Assembly: GCF_963576615.1 (NCBI RefSeq)
Contig: NC_088717.1
Location: forward strand, 18,648,108-18,712,107
Direction of reading: 5' to 3'
Length of the DNA stretch: 64,000 nucleotides
Source: Watersipora subatra
Taxonomy: Eukaryota > Bryozoa > Gymnolaemata > Cheilostomatida > Watersiporidae
The translations under genes and the position numbers were made by a program. Positions 12,301 through 22,174 of the stretch are shown here, one piece after another. Under the pieces are notes generated by a model that was not told where the DNA came from, did not search any database, and worked only from the letters and a program-made list of their open reading frames with translations. The stretch's first letter is position 1; the number at the start of each line of letters is the position of its first letter.

Positions 12301-14913
12301 AATCAAGTTATTGCAACTCCAAAACACTAATAACCATCATCCAGCAGATCTTACTTTGAACCTTTCTTTGTTTTAGAGGTGAATGTTCTTTCCATATGTA
12401 CACTTTACCAACCCAGCATGCGGATATTTTCTATCCATGCATATTGCGCACCACGTTTATATCCTCTTGTCCAGATATGTTCAAAGGATGGCAACTAAAC
12501 AAAGACTGTCGGAAGAAGCCAGCATCATTTGTTTATGTTGGGGATTCTACTTACCGAAATTCTTATTGCGCCATGTGCAATCTTGGAGACTATCTGAAGT
12601 TTTCCAAAATTTTGCCGGAAGATGTATACCCACGTCGTACAAAATTTGGGACATCTTTTCCAGCAGATGTTGGAGAAACCTGGTCATTTGCCCATAGAGT
12701 CCGATTTTCATATGATTCGAAAAGCTGCTGTAGCAAATGTAAAACAAATGCCAGTGAGCAGTGCCAGCCAATTACAAACCTGACCAACTCTGAGTGGGGC
12801 AGCGCGATGCTGTCATTTTATCAAGGATGCACGAGAGTTCCCTTTCATATAAATTGTCGAGAAGTAATGGCAGGAATGACTATTACAGTCAATCCAATGA
12901 CTTTTAGTTATCTTTGTCCCGGAGTGTCGGTCAATTGTCTTGTCACAACCACAACGACAGCTCTAGTAACAACACTACCGGCACGGCCAGGGCTTCCAGG
13001 TGAACAAGGCCGGAAGGGCCAGAAGGGCCAGAAGGGCCAGAAGGGCCAGAAGGGCCAGAAGGGCTATGAACCTTTTCCTACTGTTGTCATTGCTGGAGTT
13101 TTCTCTGGTAAAGTTGCAGCTAGTGACCAAGCATTCGAGGTGAAGAGGAAAGAACAATGGTCATCAGTCTCAAATGAAACTTACTGGTTCTGTCCTGACA
13201 GAGTGATTGTTACCAACAGCAGTGATGGCAACTTCTACAAGATACTGCTAGGTTATGGTGATGTCCAGGTAGGTGTAGCATGCTCAATCCTTTTGTTTTT
13301 TGAGTCCGTTCCTAATTTTTCTCTTAGTAACTTTGCAAAATAATGAGCTTGTGAACTGAGGTGTCAACACGGATGTGAACACGAGTGCGAACACAGGTGT
13401 GAACATGAGTGTGAACACAGATGTCAACATGAGTGCGAACACTGAGGTAAACAGTAGTGTGAACGCAGGTATTAACACAAACGTGAACATGATTATGAAC
13501 ACGGGTGTGAATGTGGGTATGAGCACAATTGTGAACATGAGTGTGAAGATGACCATGAAGGTAAATGTAATCAGCTACAAGAGCTTGATTTGTGATTATT
13601 ACTTTGCAATCTATAATGTAAAAATAAAAGTAATAAATCTACATTTGAAGAGTTATCTACATGCATATAAAAGGGTTCCGCTTGGCAAAACGTCATCGGT
13701 CAAAAAATTTCTTGCTCAACCAAAGTAACTTACTAAGCTTGTCTTGGGATATAACTTGCTCATCACGTGTGAGATTCAGAGTAAAACATAAAAATGGGTC
13801 CACTAATTTAGTAGCATAAAGATGTTGGAAAGACTATTAATTACTGATTGTTATACCTGAAGCTCATTGTTTTATCCAATCAAATCTCTGATCTGAAAGT
13901 CTGAAAGTAATTGTGAATTTTTGTAGTTGAGGAGTTACAAAAATATAACAGAAGCAAAGATGAAGAAAAGGAGTAAATTTCACCTTCATGATTTTATTAA
14001 TATTGGCCTGTCTCTCCCAGCGATCATCTTTTACCTTATCTATTTGATGATTTTCAAGCGGAAACGACTCAACACTGCTGATAAAATGATGATAGCTCTA
14101 TTGTTTTCTCTCTTCGGAGCACTGGTTTGTTTTGCTTTTATAACTACACCTCCGGTTACTGATATGATTGGTTGTCAACTCCTCGCTGCTCTGACACAGT
14201 TCTTCTTTCTATCTTCGCTGACTTGGAGTAACTCCATGGCTATAAGTATAGTGAGAACTCTGCATACCTTCCTTTTACACAGACAGTCCCACCTCGAGTT
14301 TTTGTGTTACACCATCTACTCCTTCGGTTTACCACTCGCTTGTACGTCGATTACATACCTTCTTTCAACTGCAGACATTCACACCTTTACTGAAGGGGTT
14401 TATGAAACAGAAGTTCTTTGTTTCATCGGAGAGATCATTGTTTTATACGCACTGTTTTTAGCTCCCGTGTACATACTGCTTTTGCTCAATGTTGTGTTGG
14501 GAGCCATCGCTATAGTAAAAGTGTCAAAAAGTGGAAACGTTGGTTCAAGCCGGGATAAAAACCGCATGAAAAAACAAATAATTTCAAGCTTCAAGTTGTC
14601 TGTGTCATTAGGTTTAGGCTGGGTCTTGCTGTTTTTTGTTACGTTATTTGACACACTTCAGCCACAAAATTCCTCTGTACTTTGGCAAACTATGCAAGTC
14701 TTTGTTGAGCTCCAAGGAGTTCTGATTGTTATAAGCAATTTAATTGGATGGAAATGCTTGCAATCGGCTGCTGAACATGTGAAACCCCGTATGAGTACCA
14801 GCCAATCAGACTCTACTAAAGTAAACAGCACTGCAGAACCAGCAGAAACCAGAGCGTTGACTGGTGACATACCGATGCCCCCAGTTAGTGAGGAGGAGTG
14901 GGACGACTCCTAA
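9144..14913 (+). CDS. Receptor gene A: Methuselah-like/class B 7TM receptor, 3' four exons
   Basis: Four exons (9144-9398, 11418-11513, 12377-13268, 13927-14913) match exons 7-10 of gene B in length, order and intron phase. The 892-bp exon is the exception, being 21 bp shorter than its partner. All introns are GT-AG and the joined frame is open to the stop at 14911-14913. The first visible exon starts in phase 2, so it needs an upstream exon. None was found in the 9 kb to the left, which is filled with transposon remains. Gene A is therefore either truncated at its 5' end, or its first exons lie outside the window. The product would be a plasma-membrane receptor with a cysteine-rich ectodomain. 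It differs from B by a collagen-like insert at 12990-13070. A polyadenylation signal AATAAA lies 31 bp after the stop. Confidence 0.72.
9399..11417 (+). other. Gene A intron between CC-motif and CASCNG exons
   Basis: The 2019-bp intron is alignable with the 2528-bp intron 43221-45748 of gene B at both ends. In the middle, A (about 9605-10060) and B (about 43430-44400) differ; B carries a MITE there. A holds a small 43-bp tandem repeat at 9776-9903. No other feature was seen. Confidence 0.6.
9776..9903. repeat. 43-bp tandem repeat, 3 copies
   Basis: The phrase ATATCAGAGCAACTC plus TTGACATCTAGTTGCAAGTA is repeated three times with few changes, inside an intron of receptor gene A. It was not noticed in the corresponding intron of gene B. 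Confidence 0.8.
11418..11513 (+). CDS. Gene A exon matching gene B exon 8 (CASCNG exon)
   Basis: This 96-bp exon has acceptor TCATCTGTAG and donor TTAT|GTAAGTATT. It encodes Y-K-N-I-Y-C-A-S-C-N-G and ends N-C-P-T-S-N-G-K-V. The YCAxCNG box recurs in other ectodomain exons of this gene pair. The donor is the first base of the 49-bp intronic minisatellite. Confidence 0.78.
11514..11947 (+). repeat. 49-bp donor-bearing minisatellite, 9 units
   Basis: Unit starts are 11514, 11566, 11605, 11654, 11703, 11752, 11801, 11850 and 11899. Unit length is mostly 49 bp; unit 1 is 52 and unit 2 is 39. Each unit reads GTAAGTATTATGACTCATAT followed by CTACTAGTAGTAGTAAC and a short end ACCAGTGACTA. Unit 1 begins exactly at the 5' splice site of the exon ending at 11513, so the consensus donor GTAAGT is repeated down the intron. 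The last unit has lost the GT. Confidence 0.93.
12010..12150 (+). repeat. Dispersed repeat R1 fragment
   Basis: A loosely conserved block (TTTGATGTTTGAGGTGATTTGAC then GTTTCAAGATTAAAATCAAC in better copies) recurs at 23240-23590, 47610-47770 and 51880-52230. The copies here and at 47610 are paralogous intron sequence; the other two look like independent insertions. No coding potential was seen and the class is unknown. Confidence 0.45.
12377..13268 (+). CDS. Gene A large ectodomain exon with collagen-like insert
   Basis: The acceptor is TTTCTTTGTTTTAG and the donor is GTCCAG|GTAGGT, giving 892 bp that enter after two bases of a codon and leave in phase 0. It encodes G-E-C-S-F-H-M-Y, F-I-S-S-C-P-D, a YCAMCNLG box, a C-C-S-K-C-K-T cluster, a Thr-rich stretch, nine Gly-X-Y triplets at 12990-13070, and the membrane-proximal part ending G-D-V-Q. 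The matching exon of gene B (47998-48910) has a different linker in place of the Gly-X-Y stretch. No GPS autoproteolysis motif (H-L-S/T) is seen before the membrane domain. Confidence 0.78.
13017..13061 (+). repeat. Perfect 9-bp coding repeat, five GQK triplets
   Basis: Five exact copies of GGCCAGAAG lie in frame in the gene A ectodomain, encoding Gly-Gln-Lys five times. Triplets GLP, GEQ and GRK come directly before and GYE after, making nine Gly-X-Y units. The perfect repetition suggests recent expansion by slippage. Confidence 0.93.
13340..13560 (+). repeat. 12-bp intronic minisatellite (gene A)
   Basis: Degenerate units of the type GTGTGAACAYRR follow the donor of the large exon. The same array lies at 49010-49225 in gene B, so it predates the duplication. 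Because the unit is a multiple of three, it leaves an open frame of N-T-G-V-N-M-S-V type in both copies. Confidence 0.85.
13927..14913 (+). CDS. Gene A 7TM exon
   Basis: The acceptor is GTGAATTTTTGTAG; the exon enters in phase 0 and carries 328 codons plus TAA. It encodes seven hydrophobic segments in the Methuselah/class B pattern: TM3 with F-F-F-L-S-S-L-T-W-S-N, a Cys before TM3 and one in loop 2 (L-C-F-I) able to form the usual disulphide, and TM5 with L-A-P-V-Y-I-L-L-L-L-N. The cytoplasmic tail is short, Ser/Thr-rich and ends in acidic residues E-E-E-W-D-D-S. It is very close to 50282-51268. The phase-0 entry means the whole membrane domain is one removable exon. Confidence 0.85.
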   Translation: MRSYKNITEAKMKKRSKFHLHDFINIGLSLPAIIFYLIYLMIFKRKRLNTADKMMIALLFSLFGALVCFAFITTPPVTDMIGCQLLAALTQFFFLSSLTWSNSMAISIVRTLHTFLLHRQSHLEFLCYTIYSFGLPLACTSITYLLSTADIHTFTEGVYETEVLCFIGEIIVLYALFLAPVYILLLLNVVLGAIAIVKVSKSGNVGSSRDKNRMKKQIISSFKLSVSLGLGWVLLFFVTLFDTLQPQNSSVLWQTMQVFVELQGVLIVISNLIGWKCLQSAAEHVKPRMSTSQSDSTKVNSTAEPAETRALTGDIPMPPVSEEEWDDS

Positions 14914-14943
14914 TGTACCATGTTTTGCTTTGTTGCACAAAAC

Positions 14944-14949
14944 AATAAA
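14944..14949 (+). promoter_or_regulatory. Polyadenylation signal of gene A
   Basis: AATAAA lies 31 bp after the stop codon. At the matching place in gene B the hexamer reads AATAGA (51299-51304). Confidence 0.6.
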
Positions 14950-15149
14950 ACTGCTATATCCAACATATTACTATAACACTATTGGTACCTTGTTTATAAT
15001 AGTTGCTTATACACCGCAGGTAAATCAGTAAATATAACTTTTATTAATAATTATGAAGCTTGATATATCACGATATAAGTTATATATTTATATATGTCAT
15101 GAAATAGACCCTGCTGTAGATGTCCATGTCAGTTTGTTTATTATTTGAA

Positions 15150-16620
15150 TAGGAGCTCTGAAAGCCTCCAGTAAAGATCAATGGGTGGTCTGATTAATCT
15201 TGTAGGTCTTTAATGTGAACTGATACAAACAATAAACTATACATATTGATAATTATTCCTTTTGTGCGGGTAATTATTATATGTGTATAAAAGGACTAGT
15301 CTACTACTAGGACTAGTAGTAGACATTATATAACCATGTGTTGAGGGCGGGGCCTGTTTTCAGTGTAACTCCTGTTAAGGCCCGCCCTCTAAGTTATAAA
15401 TACATCTATATGTATGGTTAAGGGTATATTTATTTTTGTGTACAATACAAGACATACTACAACTTTCGCCGGAACTTTCTATAAGCATCAACTAGCTTGA
15501 AATTGTTTGAATTGCATCAGCATTCACAGTGCACCAGCAAACATCATCTTCAATAAGCAACTAGGCTGGCAGTTTCCTAAACTGTGTCAGCAATGCAGAG
15601 CACCAGCAGGACAGCTGTATCTCTCTGGCCCTTTCCACTTATCAGGACAAAGAGGAAGTTGTGTTCTCCTTTCAAAAAGCAGCAGCAAGTTCGCGGTTGT
15701 GGTTTCTGCGAACAGAGGGTCAAGGATCAGATAACCTCCCTTAGCCTGTTAACCAAAGTTCACTTAATTTATTGATCATAACACATCATGCTGTCAAACA
15801 AAATACTAGAACATACATTGACATAATATTTAGATTTATATGAATTCTAGAACTTGAAAAAACTAAGAAAATTAGCACCAGCTTACAACAATTACTGGTC
15901 CTTTTATAGCTTGTTTGTGCAATAATTCATCAGACTACAACGATTGTGTGTATCTAAAAGCAATTATTGTTAATAGTTAGTAAAAGAAAACACAGAAATT
16001 TAATTTATCAAACACAACAAGGAAGATGCGATATTGTTAGAAGAAAATGTTTTACTTGAATAATAGTTTGTGCATTTGTAATGCATATTAGGAAAACTGA
16101 CAGACAGCAGCTTACAAATTCTTGATTTTTCAAAATTATACATCTTTGTTCATACGATATGGTTTTCTCTAAGCAGACGCTGTTTGTTTGCTATAGCTGA
16201 TGATAAAGTCCTTTTATTCAAATCTCTGGCTTGCCGCACATTATAGAGCCCTTATCCAATCAGAATGCTTGCTAGCCTCTAAATTAATTGTGTTGCCGGA
16301 GAACAAAGATGCAGTCAATTGTAGATAGTGCTCATGATGGATGTAGTCACAATCGTACACTTCATAATGGGTTAGGATGTTATTTGCTAGGTATTCGTTC
16401 TTGTGAAAAACAACAGGGTAATATAGTAAGCAAATCTGGCAAAGAGCAGTTAAAGCCCATGTTTGACCTAATAGACAAAATCAGCCCAATACAGTTATCT
16501 CTAGCAGTTATAGCTGACAGGTTTGAACAGGTTCTCTAATGGAAAACACATAATCTCATGATACTAGAAATCCCATATGTTCATTTGGCATTAGAGCGGA
16601 CCTGCTGTTTAAAGACTTAC
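15150..16620. other. Insertion in 3' flank of gene A relative to gene B
   Basis: The flank of A up to about 15150 matches B up to about 51470, and homology resumes at about 16620 (A) and 51595 (B). The A side thus has about 1.4 kb that B lacks. It contains a 26-bp palindrome (15299-15324), a GC-rich hairpin (about 15344-15391) and a TATAAATA box near 15396. It could be a degraded mobile element, but no ends or proteins were recognised. The small open frames within it are not supported as genes. Confidence 0.5.
15299..15324. repeat. Near-perfect 26-bp palindrome
   Basis: GTCTACTACTAG and CTAGTAGTAGAC are exact inverted arms separated by GA. The arms resemble the core of the 49-bp minisatellite in the receptor introns. 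Confidence 0.85.
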
Positions 16621-16768
16621 TGTATATGAAATTTAATATTACAACGATGTGCAGCTAAACCAATACTGTAATAGTCTCCAAAAAAGGCTATAGAGCTCTT
16701 GTTAGAAATAAATTTACTGCACATATAAATGTTCAAGTTATAAATTGTAGCATTTTATATGGAAATAC

Positions 16769-17117
16769 TGTAAAGGTTTTGTGCGACCTTCACTTTCCTC
16801 CACTAGTACAAGACTCGTGCATGAGTACAATACATATATTTCTGCTTAGTTCATCAAGGTGTACAAGAAATGAATCAAGTGACAAGCAATGAACAGGCTT
16901 AGAACAGCTCTGCTCTACTAGGCAAATGTTCGGGCTTATATAGCTGCTGAACTCCGCCCCTGTTCTGCTTGGTTAGACCCAGCACGGCTCAGCCCGGCAC
17001 GGCTCGGCCCGGCTCCGCTTGGCTTGGTATTCAGTCGGTACGGTTTTGGCTTGACTGCTTGACTCGGCTGTACATCGGCTTGGCTTAGCTAAATGTAAGG
17101 GGATGCCATCCACCACA
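16769..17117 (-). mobile_element. Solo LTR of Gypsy element 2 family, with ATAC target duplication
   Basis: The sequence is the reverse complement of the LTR at 26359-26744: TGTAAAGGTTTTGTGCGACC at this end, a TATATA promoter in the middle, and a GGCTCGGC-type repeat block. It is flanked by ATAC on both sides (16765-16768 and 17118-17121). The matching site downstream of gene B (about 51735-51745) has no LTR, so this insertion came after the receptor duplication. It is about 349 bp long. Confidence 0.85.
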
Positions 17118-17121
17118 ATAC

Positions 17122-17955
17122 CATGCGCTAACTTAAAACACATGAGCAGGCTTGCATACAGTTGACCTAATTTTAGCAAACTTTAGCTTTGTGAATGTTT
17201 CTAGAAAACTATTTGGTGTTTAATATACATGTATGTCTTACAGTATGTAACCAAAAGTTATGCACATATTGTTATAATATAGCATTGATTACATTGTTAT
17301 TTTAATAGCATATTAATAGTTGCTAAATAAACTATAGAAAAATGCATCAAACTTGTTTGTTTCTGTATTTGTGTTACAGGTTTCAAAATCCTGTGTAAAC
17401 TATTCCTAGAATATTTGGATTTATCCTTCCACACATATGACCATCATTGTTCTCTATTTCATAACATTAACATACTGCATCTGATATCTGTTACATTTGG
17501 TAGTAAGAAGCAATACGCAAATCTAACGTTACAATTGGACAGCTTTATTAGCAACTGAACCACAGTTTACACTAGCCAACTCAATAATGAACAAGGCCAG
17601 CTGAACAGATGGTAAGTAAGCAAAAGATAAGGGGATGACTCATCGTAAGCTATTTATAGAGCACTAGCTGCACATGTCTGGTTAGGAACAAGACTGAACG
17701 CTCATGATAGTGCATATATATCAATATGGTATGGTTCAGATTGTGAACTCTCTGTTACTACAATCTACAATTCGCTATCCTGGCTCCTCCACAATACTAT
17801 TGGATTACCAACTTTTAAAACACATGTGTTCAACTCACTCAATAATTCCTGCCATGCCTTTTCATTTTTTTATCTTTTTGGAATGTAACAAAAAACATCA
17901 TTTTGTTATATTGAAAGTAATACACACATACCAATAAAATTTTCTTAGTGATTAT
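17122..17955. other. Flanking DNA; possible weak LINE relic
   Basis: The stretch up to about 17220 continues the homology with the gene B flank. At about 17735-17850 one frame reads N-S-L-S-W-L-L then L-P-T-F-K-T-H-V-F-N, reminiscent of the extreme C-terminus of CR1/L2-type LINE proteins. This is too short to be sure. Nothing else was seen. Confidence 0.3.
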
Positions 17956-17967
17956 ATATAATACTAG

Positions 17968-18150
17968 GTGAATGCCGGGTGTTGCGCTAGTAATAAAAAA
18001 GTCTTTGAACAAAAAATTCATTTTTATTTAGTAAATACAACATTTACCATTCTAACTTTTAAACTTCATATTATAAGAAAGTGTTTTGTGCAGTTCAAAT
18101 AATTGAGAAAAAAGTAAAACAGCTGTTAAAGGTGTAAATGATGAAGATGA
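17968..18150 (-). mobile_element. Helitron-like terminus
   Basis: On the minus strand the sequence ends with GCAACACCCGGCATTCACCTAG followed by T. This is the same type of end (GC-rich hairpin then CTAG next to T) as at 40450, 42052, 53187 and 53630. The inner extent is uncertain. Confidence 0.45.
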
Positions 18151-19148
18151 ATGAAACCCAGGGCATCCCTGGGCTTGCTGTTGGTATGTTATAAGGCTCC
18201 AAATGATAGGTCAATTACTATTAGTGGTTATTGTGTAACAATTGTTTAAATTCTGTGTTAAATTAAATAAAGCTTCAACATACCTCACAAAGATAGTACC
18301 AACATAAAATCACACAAAAAGTTTGTAAAATAATTTTTTGGACAAACTTACTGTGAATGATAGCTTTATTGAAGGAGCCTGAAGTGCTGTAGTTGGCATT
18401 GAAGCAGCTCTGTTTCTCATCTGACAGCTTCTATTTTCTGTCTGGGTATGTAACTATCACTCAACAAATAGATCAAACCTAGTGAGATTCACAGCCAGGC
18501 TGCTATAGTTATCACACATTTCCAGTAGCTGCCACAGCCGCAAATCTTCATCGAGCACTTTTCTACGCTGCCGTTATAATGAAAGTCTTGCATTCTTCGC
18601 TCTCCAATGTCACAAGCTGCTAGGGAAAGTTTGTACGATTGTTAGCTATAAAATTTAGCAGAGGTTTATGTAAGTGACAGATTCCGACGCCTTGCAAGCT
18701 GCATCCTGTTCTGGTTTTCTTCCTCCAAGGATTAACCTAGGTGGCAGGAAGACAAGATACTACTGTGGAGCATATTTAAGGTTATTGACTGATTATAGAT
18801 TGATCTATTACTTGCTAAAGGTTTGGATATAACTGCGTACATGATGGTGATTGCAATATGACTGATCTTTATGAATTTTCTATCTCAGATCTTCTAATAC
18901 GGCATATGTTTGAGGCTACTTATCAGGATAAGCCCAAAAACGAAGAGAATTTTTCCTTGTTTTTACTCTGATAGTTTTTCTCTGATAATAACCTGCAACA
19001 TAATATTTATGGCTAAACTTTTTCACGAATAACTTTTTTTATTTTGGGAAAACTGAAAACTTTTGGCAGCACCACTCATAGGACTCAAAAGCGGAAAAAC
19101 ATGATCAGAATATTGGCAAAAAAGTAAAATTGCTCTCAAATTTGGACC
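18150..19148. other. Nothing recognised
   Basis: This is AT-rich intergenic DNA with no supported exon or repeat. Confidence 0.4.
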
Positions 19149-19552
19149 ACAAGTTAATAATTAGAAGTTAATAATTATAAGTTAATAATTATAAGTTAAT
19201 AATTATAAGTTAATAATTATAAGTTAATAATTATAAGTTAATAATTATAAATTAATAATTATAAGTTAATAATTATAAGTTAATAATTATAAGTTAATAA
19301 TTATAAGTTAATAATTATAAGTTAATAATTATAAATTAATAATTATAAGTTAACAACTATAAGTTAATAATTATAAGTTAATAGTTATAAGTTAATAATT
19401 ATAAGTTAATAATTATAAGTTAATAATTATAAGTTAATAATTATGAGTTAATAATTATAAGTTAATAATTATAAGTTAATAATTATAAGTTAATAATTAT
19501 AAGATAATAATTATAAGTTAACAACTATAAGTTAATAATTATAAGTTAATAA
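19149..19552. repeat. 14-bp AT satellite, about 29 units
   Basis: The unit TTAATAATTATAAG is repeated with very few changes. Occasional units read AACAACTATAAG or AATAGTTATAAG. The core TTAATAATTA is nearly palindromic, so each unit can pair with itself. Confidence 0.95.
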
Positions 19553-20385
19553 AGTGAGTGATTGAAAACTGAACTCTGTTTATTAATAGCGAAAGTGCTT
19601 TTTGAAGATAGTATATAGTATGAAAATATAAGATGTAAAAAATAATGTTGCATTTTAATTTGTGAAAATACTTTCACTCATAAACTTAAACCTATTGGTT
19701 ATATTTTAAGAATAAACCGCAATTGCTGATAATTCAGTTCAAAGGAAGACCACAGCTGTTGTTGCAGAGCTAGTTCATTCTTGTTGTATTGTTAAATTCT
19801 ATGTGTATAGAAATCACGTCAATACACAGTTAATGTAATCAATGAATCAATCAATATAAATCAATCAATTTACACAGTCTCTGTGCTTTTCTCTATCCAC
19901 TTTTCTTTTTATTCAAAAAAATTCAAAAATAGTTATTTAAAACAAGTTGAACTTTATTAACAGTTTGCAAAAACGCTTAAAAGAAGGATTTTTTTTCAAA
20001 CCATATTTGATTTGACAGTACATATTGATGTAAATGTGTCATGTTGTATTCTAGAGACCACACAGCTTTGACAAACATTGTCTGGCAGTAACTGCAATGT
20101 TATATTTAGGATGTTGAAGATAGCTATACGCTACAAATCGTCCAGATACATACTGCAACAACAGAGTCTGAAAAAAATGAGATGAATCATTTTTGGGTCT
20201 CAACACAGTTCTCCCCAGTTACAGTATGCGCATGAATTTGCTTGAGTTATCCTCTCATGGGAAGCCTAATAATATTCAATCATTTCAGATGTAAATTTAT
20301 GGAATCACTAAAAAGATTGTATATTACACATGACATGAGAGGATGTCATGTGTAATAATTATATGCATAATTAGATATAGCAATG
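19553..20385. other. Nothing recognised
   Basis: This is AT-rich DNA with small repeats only (for example AATCAATCAATATAAATC near 19840). No gene was supported. Confidence 0.4.
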
Positions 20386-20387
20386 TG

Positions 20388-20535
20388 GCAGCACCGCGCA
20401 GATGGTAGCACACATGGCTTGAAATGCGAATACCCGTGTTTGATTTTGTGTGATGCAATATCCTGGTTTGACTCCAGTGTGATGCTATTTTTTTCTAACG
20501 CTCATTGAGTGGTTTTACTGGGTTGTACAGACATG
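20388..20535 (+). repeat. tRNA-derived SINE-like repeat
   Basis: The phrase CGCAGATGGTAGCACACATGG resembles a tRNA 5' half with A box, and CGTGTTTGATT sits where a B box would be. The tail TTTTTTTCTAACGCTCATTGAG resembles the tail of the repeat at 37455-37575 (TTTCTTCCTAACGCTCTCAG). It is diverged and not a functional tRNA. Confidence 0.5.
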
Positions 20536-20734
20536 GCTCTTCTTATAGTTAAAATTTATAAGTTCATAAAAACGGACAGAAAAGCTAATGTGAGCTACCT
20601 GAGCAAGAATTAATCGTATAATTTGTAGTCTCTAAAAACACGTGTACAAATGCCTCGCTGATTACGATTGGCTAAGAGTTGCAGACCTCATAGGCAGACA
20701 CCTCACTTGTTCTTGTATGTCACTTTTGTAATAG

Positions 20735-20880
20735 GCTCAGTTAATGACATCTCTAAACTCTTCCAAGGGTGATGCTCATCAGCAAACTCCGCTCACTAAA
20801 TTCACAAATATTTTAGTCACTGAAAGGAATGTGTTTTTGGTTACTGACGGCAGCAACTCTATCAGCATCTTATCCAACAA
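20735..20880 (+). CDS. Orphan exon candidate, NHL-repeat-like
   Basis: A 146-bp open stretch lies between an acceptor-like CACTTTTGTAATAG and a strong donor AACAA|GTAAGTG. It encodes a segment with T-P-L-T-K-F-T-N-I-L-V-T and then N-V-F-L-V-T-D-G-S-N-S-I-S-I-L-S-N. That resembles one NHL beta-propeller blade: P-x-G-I-x-V then I-Y-V-A-D-S-x-N-x-R-I. No partner exons were found nearby, so it may belong to a gene with very long introns or be a pseudo-exon. Confidence 0.35.
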
Positions 20881-21040
20881 GTAAGTGTAATGTGATGTCA
20901 AGAATGTTCATAAACATTTAGAGCTGGCATGGGTCAAGGCAGTTACATAGATTGATCCATAATTATTGTAATATCCAAATATAATTAAAAACAATATTCA
21001 CAACAAATGAGTCCTGTAAAGTTTTTGTGCTGCAGGCACA

Positions 21041-21360
21041 CCAGTCTAGGGTGGAGGAAGAATCGATAGACAGGGAACAGTCTAGGCTGGAGGGAGAGTC
21101 AATACACAGGGCTCTACCAGTCTAGGGTGGAAGGGAAGTCGATAGACAGAGCTCTACCAGTCTAGGGTGGAAGGGAAGTCGATAGACAGAGCTCTACCAG
21201 TCTAGGCTGGAGGGAGAGTTGATACACAGGGCTCTGCTAGTCTAGACTGGAAGGAGAGTTGATAGACAGAGCTCTACCAGTCTAGGCTAGAGGGAGAGTC
21301 GATACACAGGGCTCTACCAGTCTAGGGTGGAAGGGAAGTCGATAGACAGAGCTCTACCAG
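21041..21360. repeat. 40-bp tandem repeat, 8 units
   Basis: Units read GCTCTACCAGTCTAGGGTGG followed by AAGGGAAGTCGATAGACAGA, with two alternating variants (GGGTGGAAGGGAAG and GGCTGGAGGGAGAG). It lies in non-coding DNA. Confidence 0.92.
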
Positions 21361-21814
21361 TTTTAAGACTCAGGGTCCACAGTTGTTGCCCTGGGAAAGA
21401 ATACAACTTCAACAAACCGATATGCAAAGCTAATACATGTATGTGAAAATATGATGCCGATACGCAGGGCAAGCATGTTCTGCTGGACACTGGAAATCTG
21501 CATGCTTAAATATCTTTTGTTGATGGAATTAGTCTGATCCCCTTTGTCTTTAGCTAGTTTAGATTTTAGCGGTCTCATTGGTGCATGTTATAAGCGTGCA
21601 AAGTATAACCAAGTGTTTAATAGAATTTATCAAAAGAGGGAAAACGACTCATAACAATTACAAAATCCATACAAACTTCAGATACCATAGACTTAATGCA
21701 TTTAAACCTAAAATAAAACATAATAGACAGTCTCTGTACATCAGCAGTTTCTGGTTTGTTGCGCACCATCAATATGGCAGTCATCTTTCTTAAGCTTACA
21801 GGTATAAATAATAC

Positions 21815-22174
21815 TGTAAAGGTTTTGTGCGACCTTCATTTTCCTCCACTAGTACAAGACTCGGTGCATGAGTTTATACATATCTTTTCTGCTTAGTTCA
21901 TAAGTTGTACAAAAATGCTCAAGTAACAGGCAATGAAAAGGTCCAGAACAGCTCTGCTCTCTAGCACAAATTTTCAGGCTTATATAGCGGATAGGCCCTC
22001 CCCTCTCGGTCTGCTTGGCTTGGCTTGACCTTGCTCTACTCACCTCGGCTTGGCTCTACTCGGCTCGGCTCGACTGGCTTAACTCTCACCTCGTTATTCT
22101 GCCTGACTGAGCACAGCCCGGCTCGGCTTAGCTCAGCCCAAGGCTCAGCTCTCAGTGGATCACATTCCACAACA
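21815..22174 (-). mobile_element. Second solo LTR of Gypsy element 2 family
   Basis: It is the reverse complement of the LTR at 26359-26744, from TGTAAAGGTTTTGTGCGACC to CATTCCACAACA, with TATATA promoter and CTCGGCTTGGC repeats. It is preceded by ATAC, but the other side reads ATTA, so the target duplication is not clean. Short open frames in it are composition artefacts. Confidence 0.82.

Noticed and set aside
21041..21360. 40-bp repeats as a possible CRISPR array or coding repeat
   Set aside because: No spacers, no conserved frame, and several stops. It is a simple tandem repeat.
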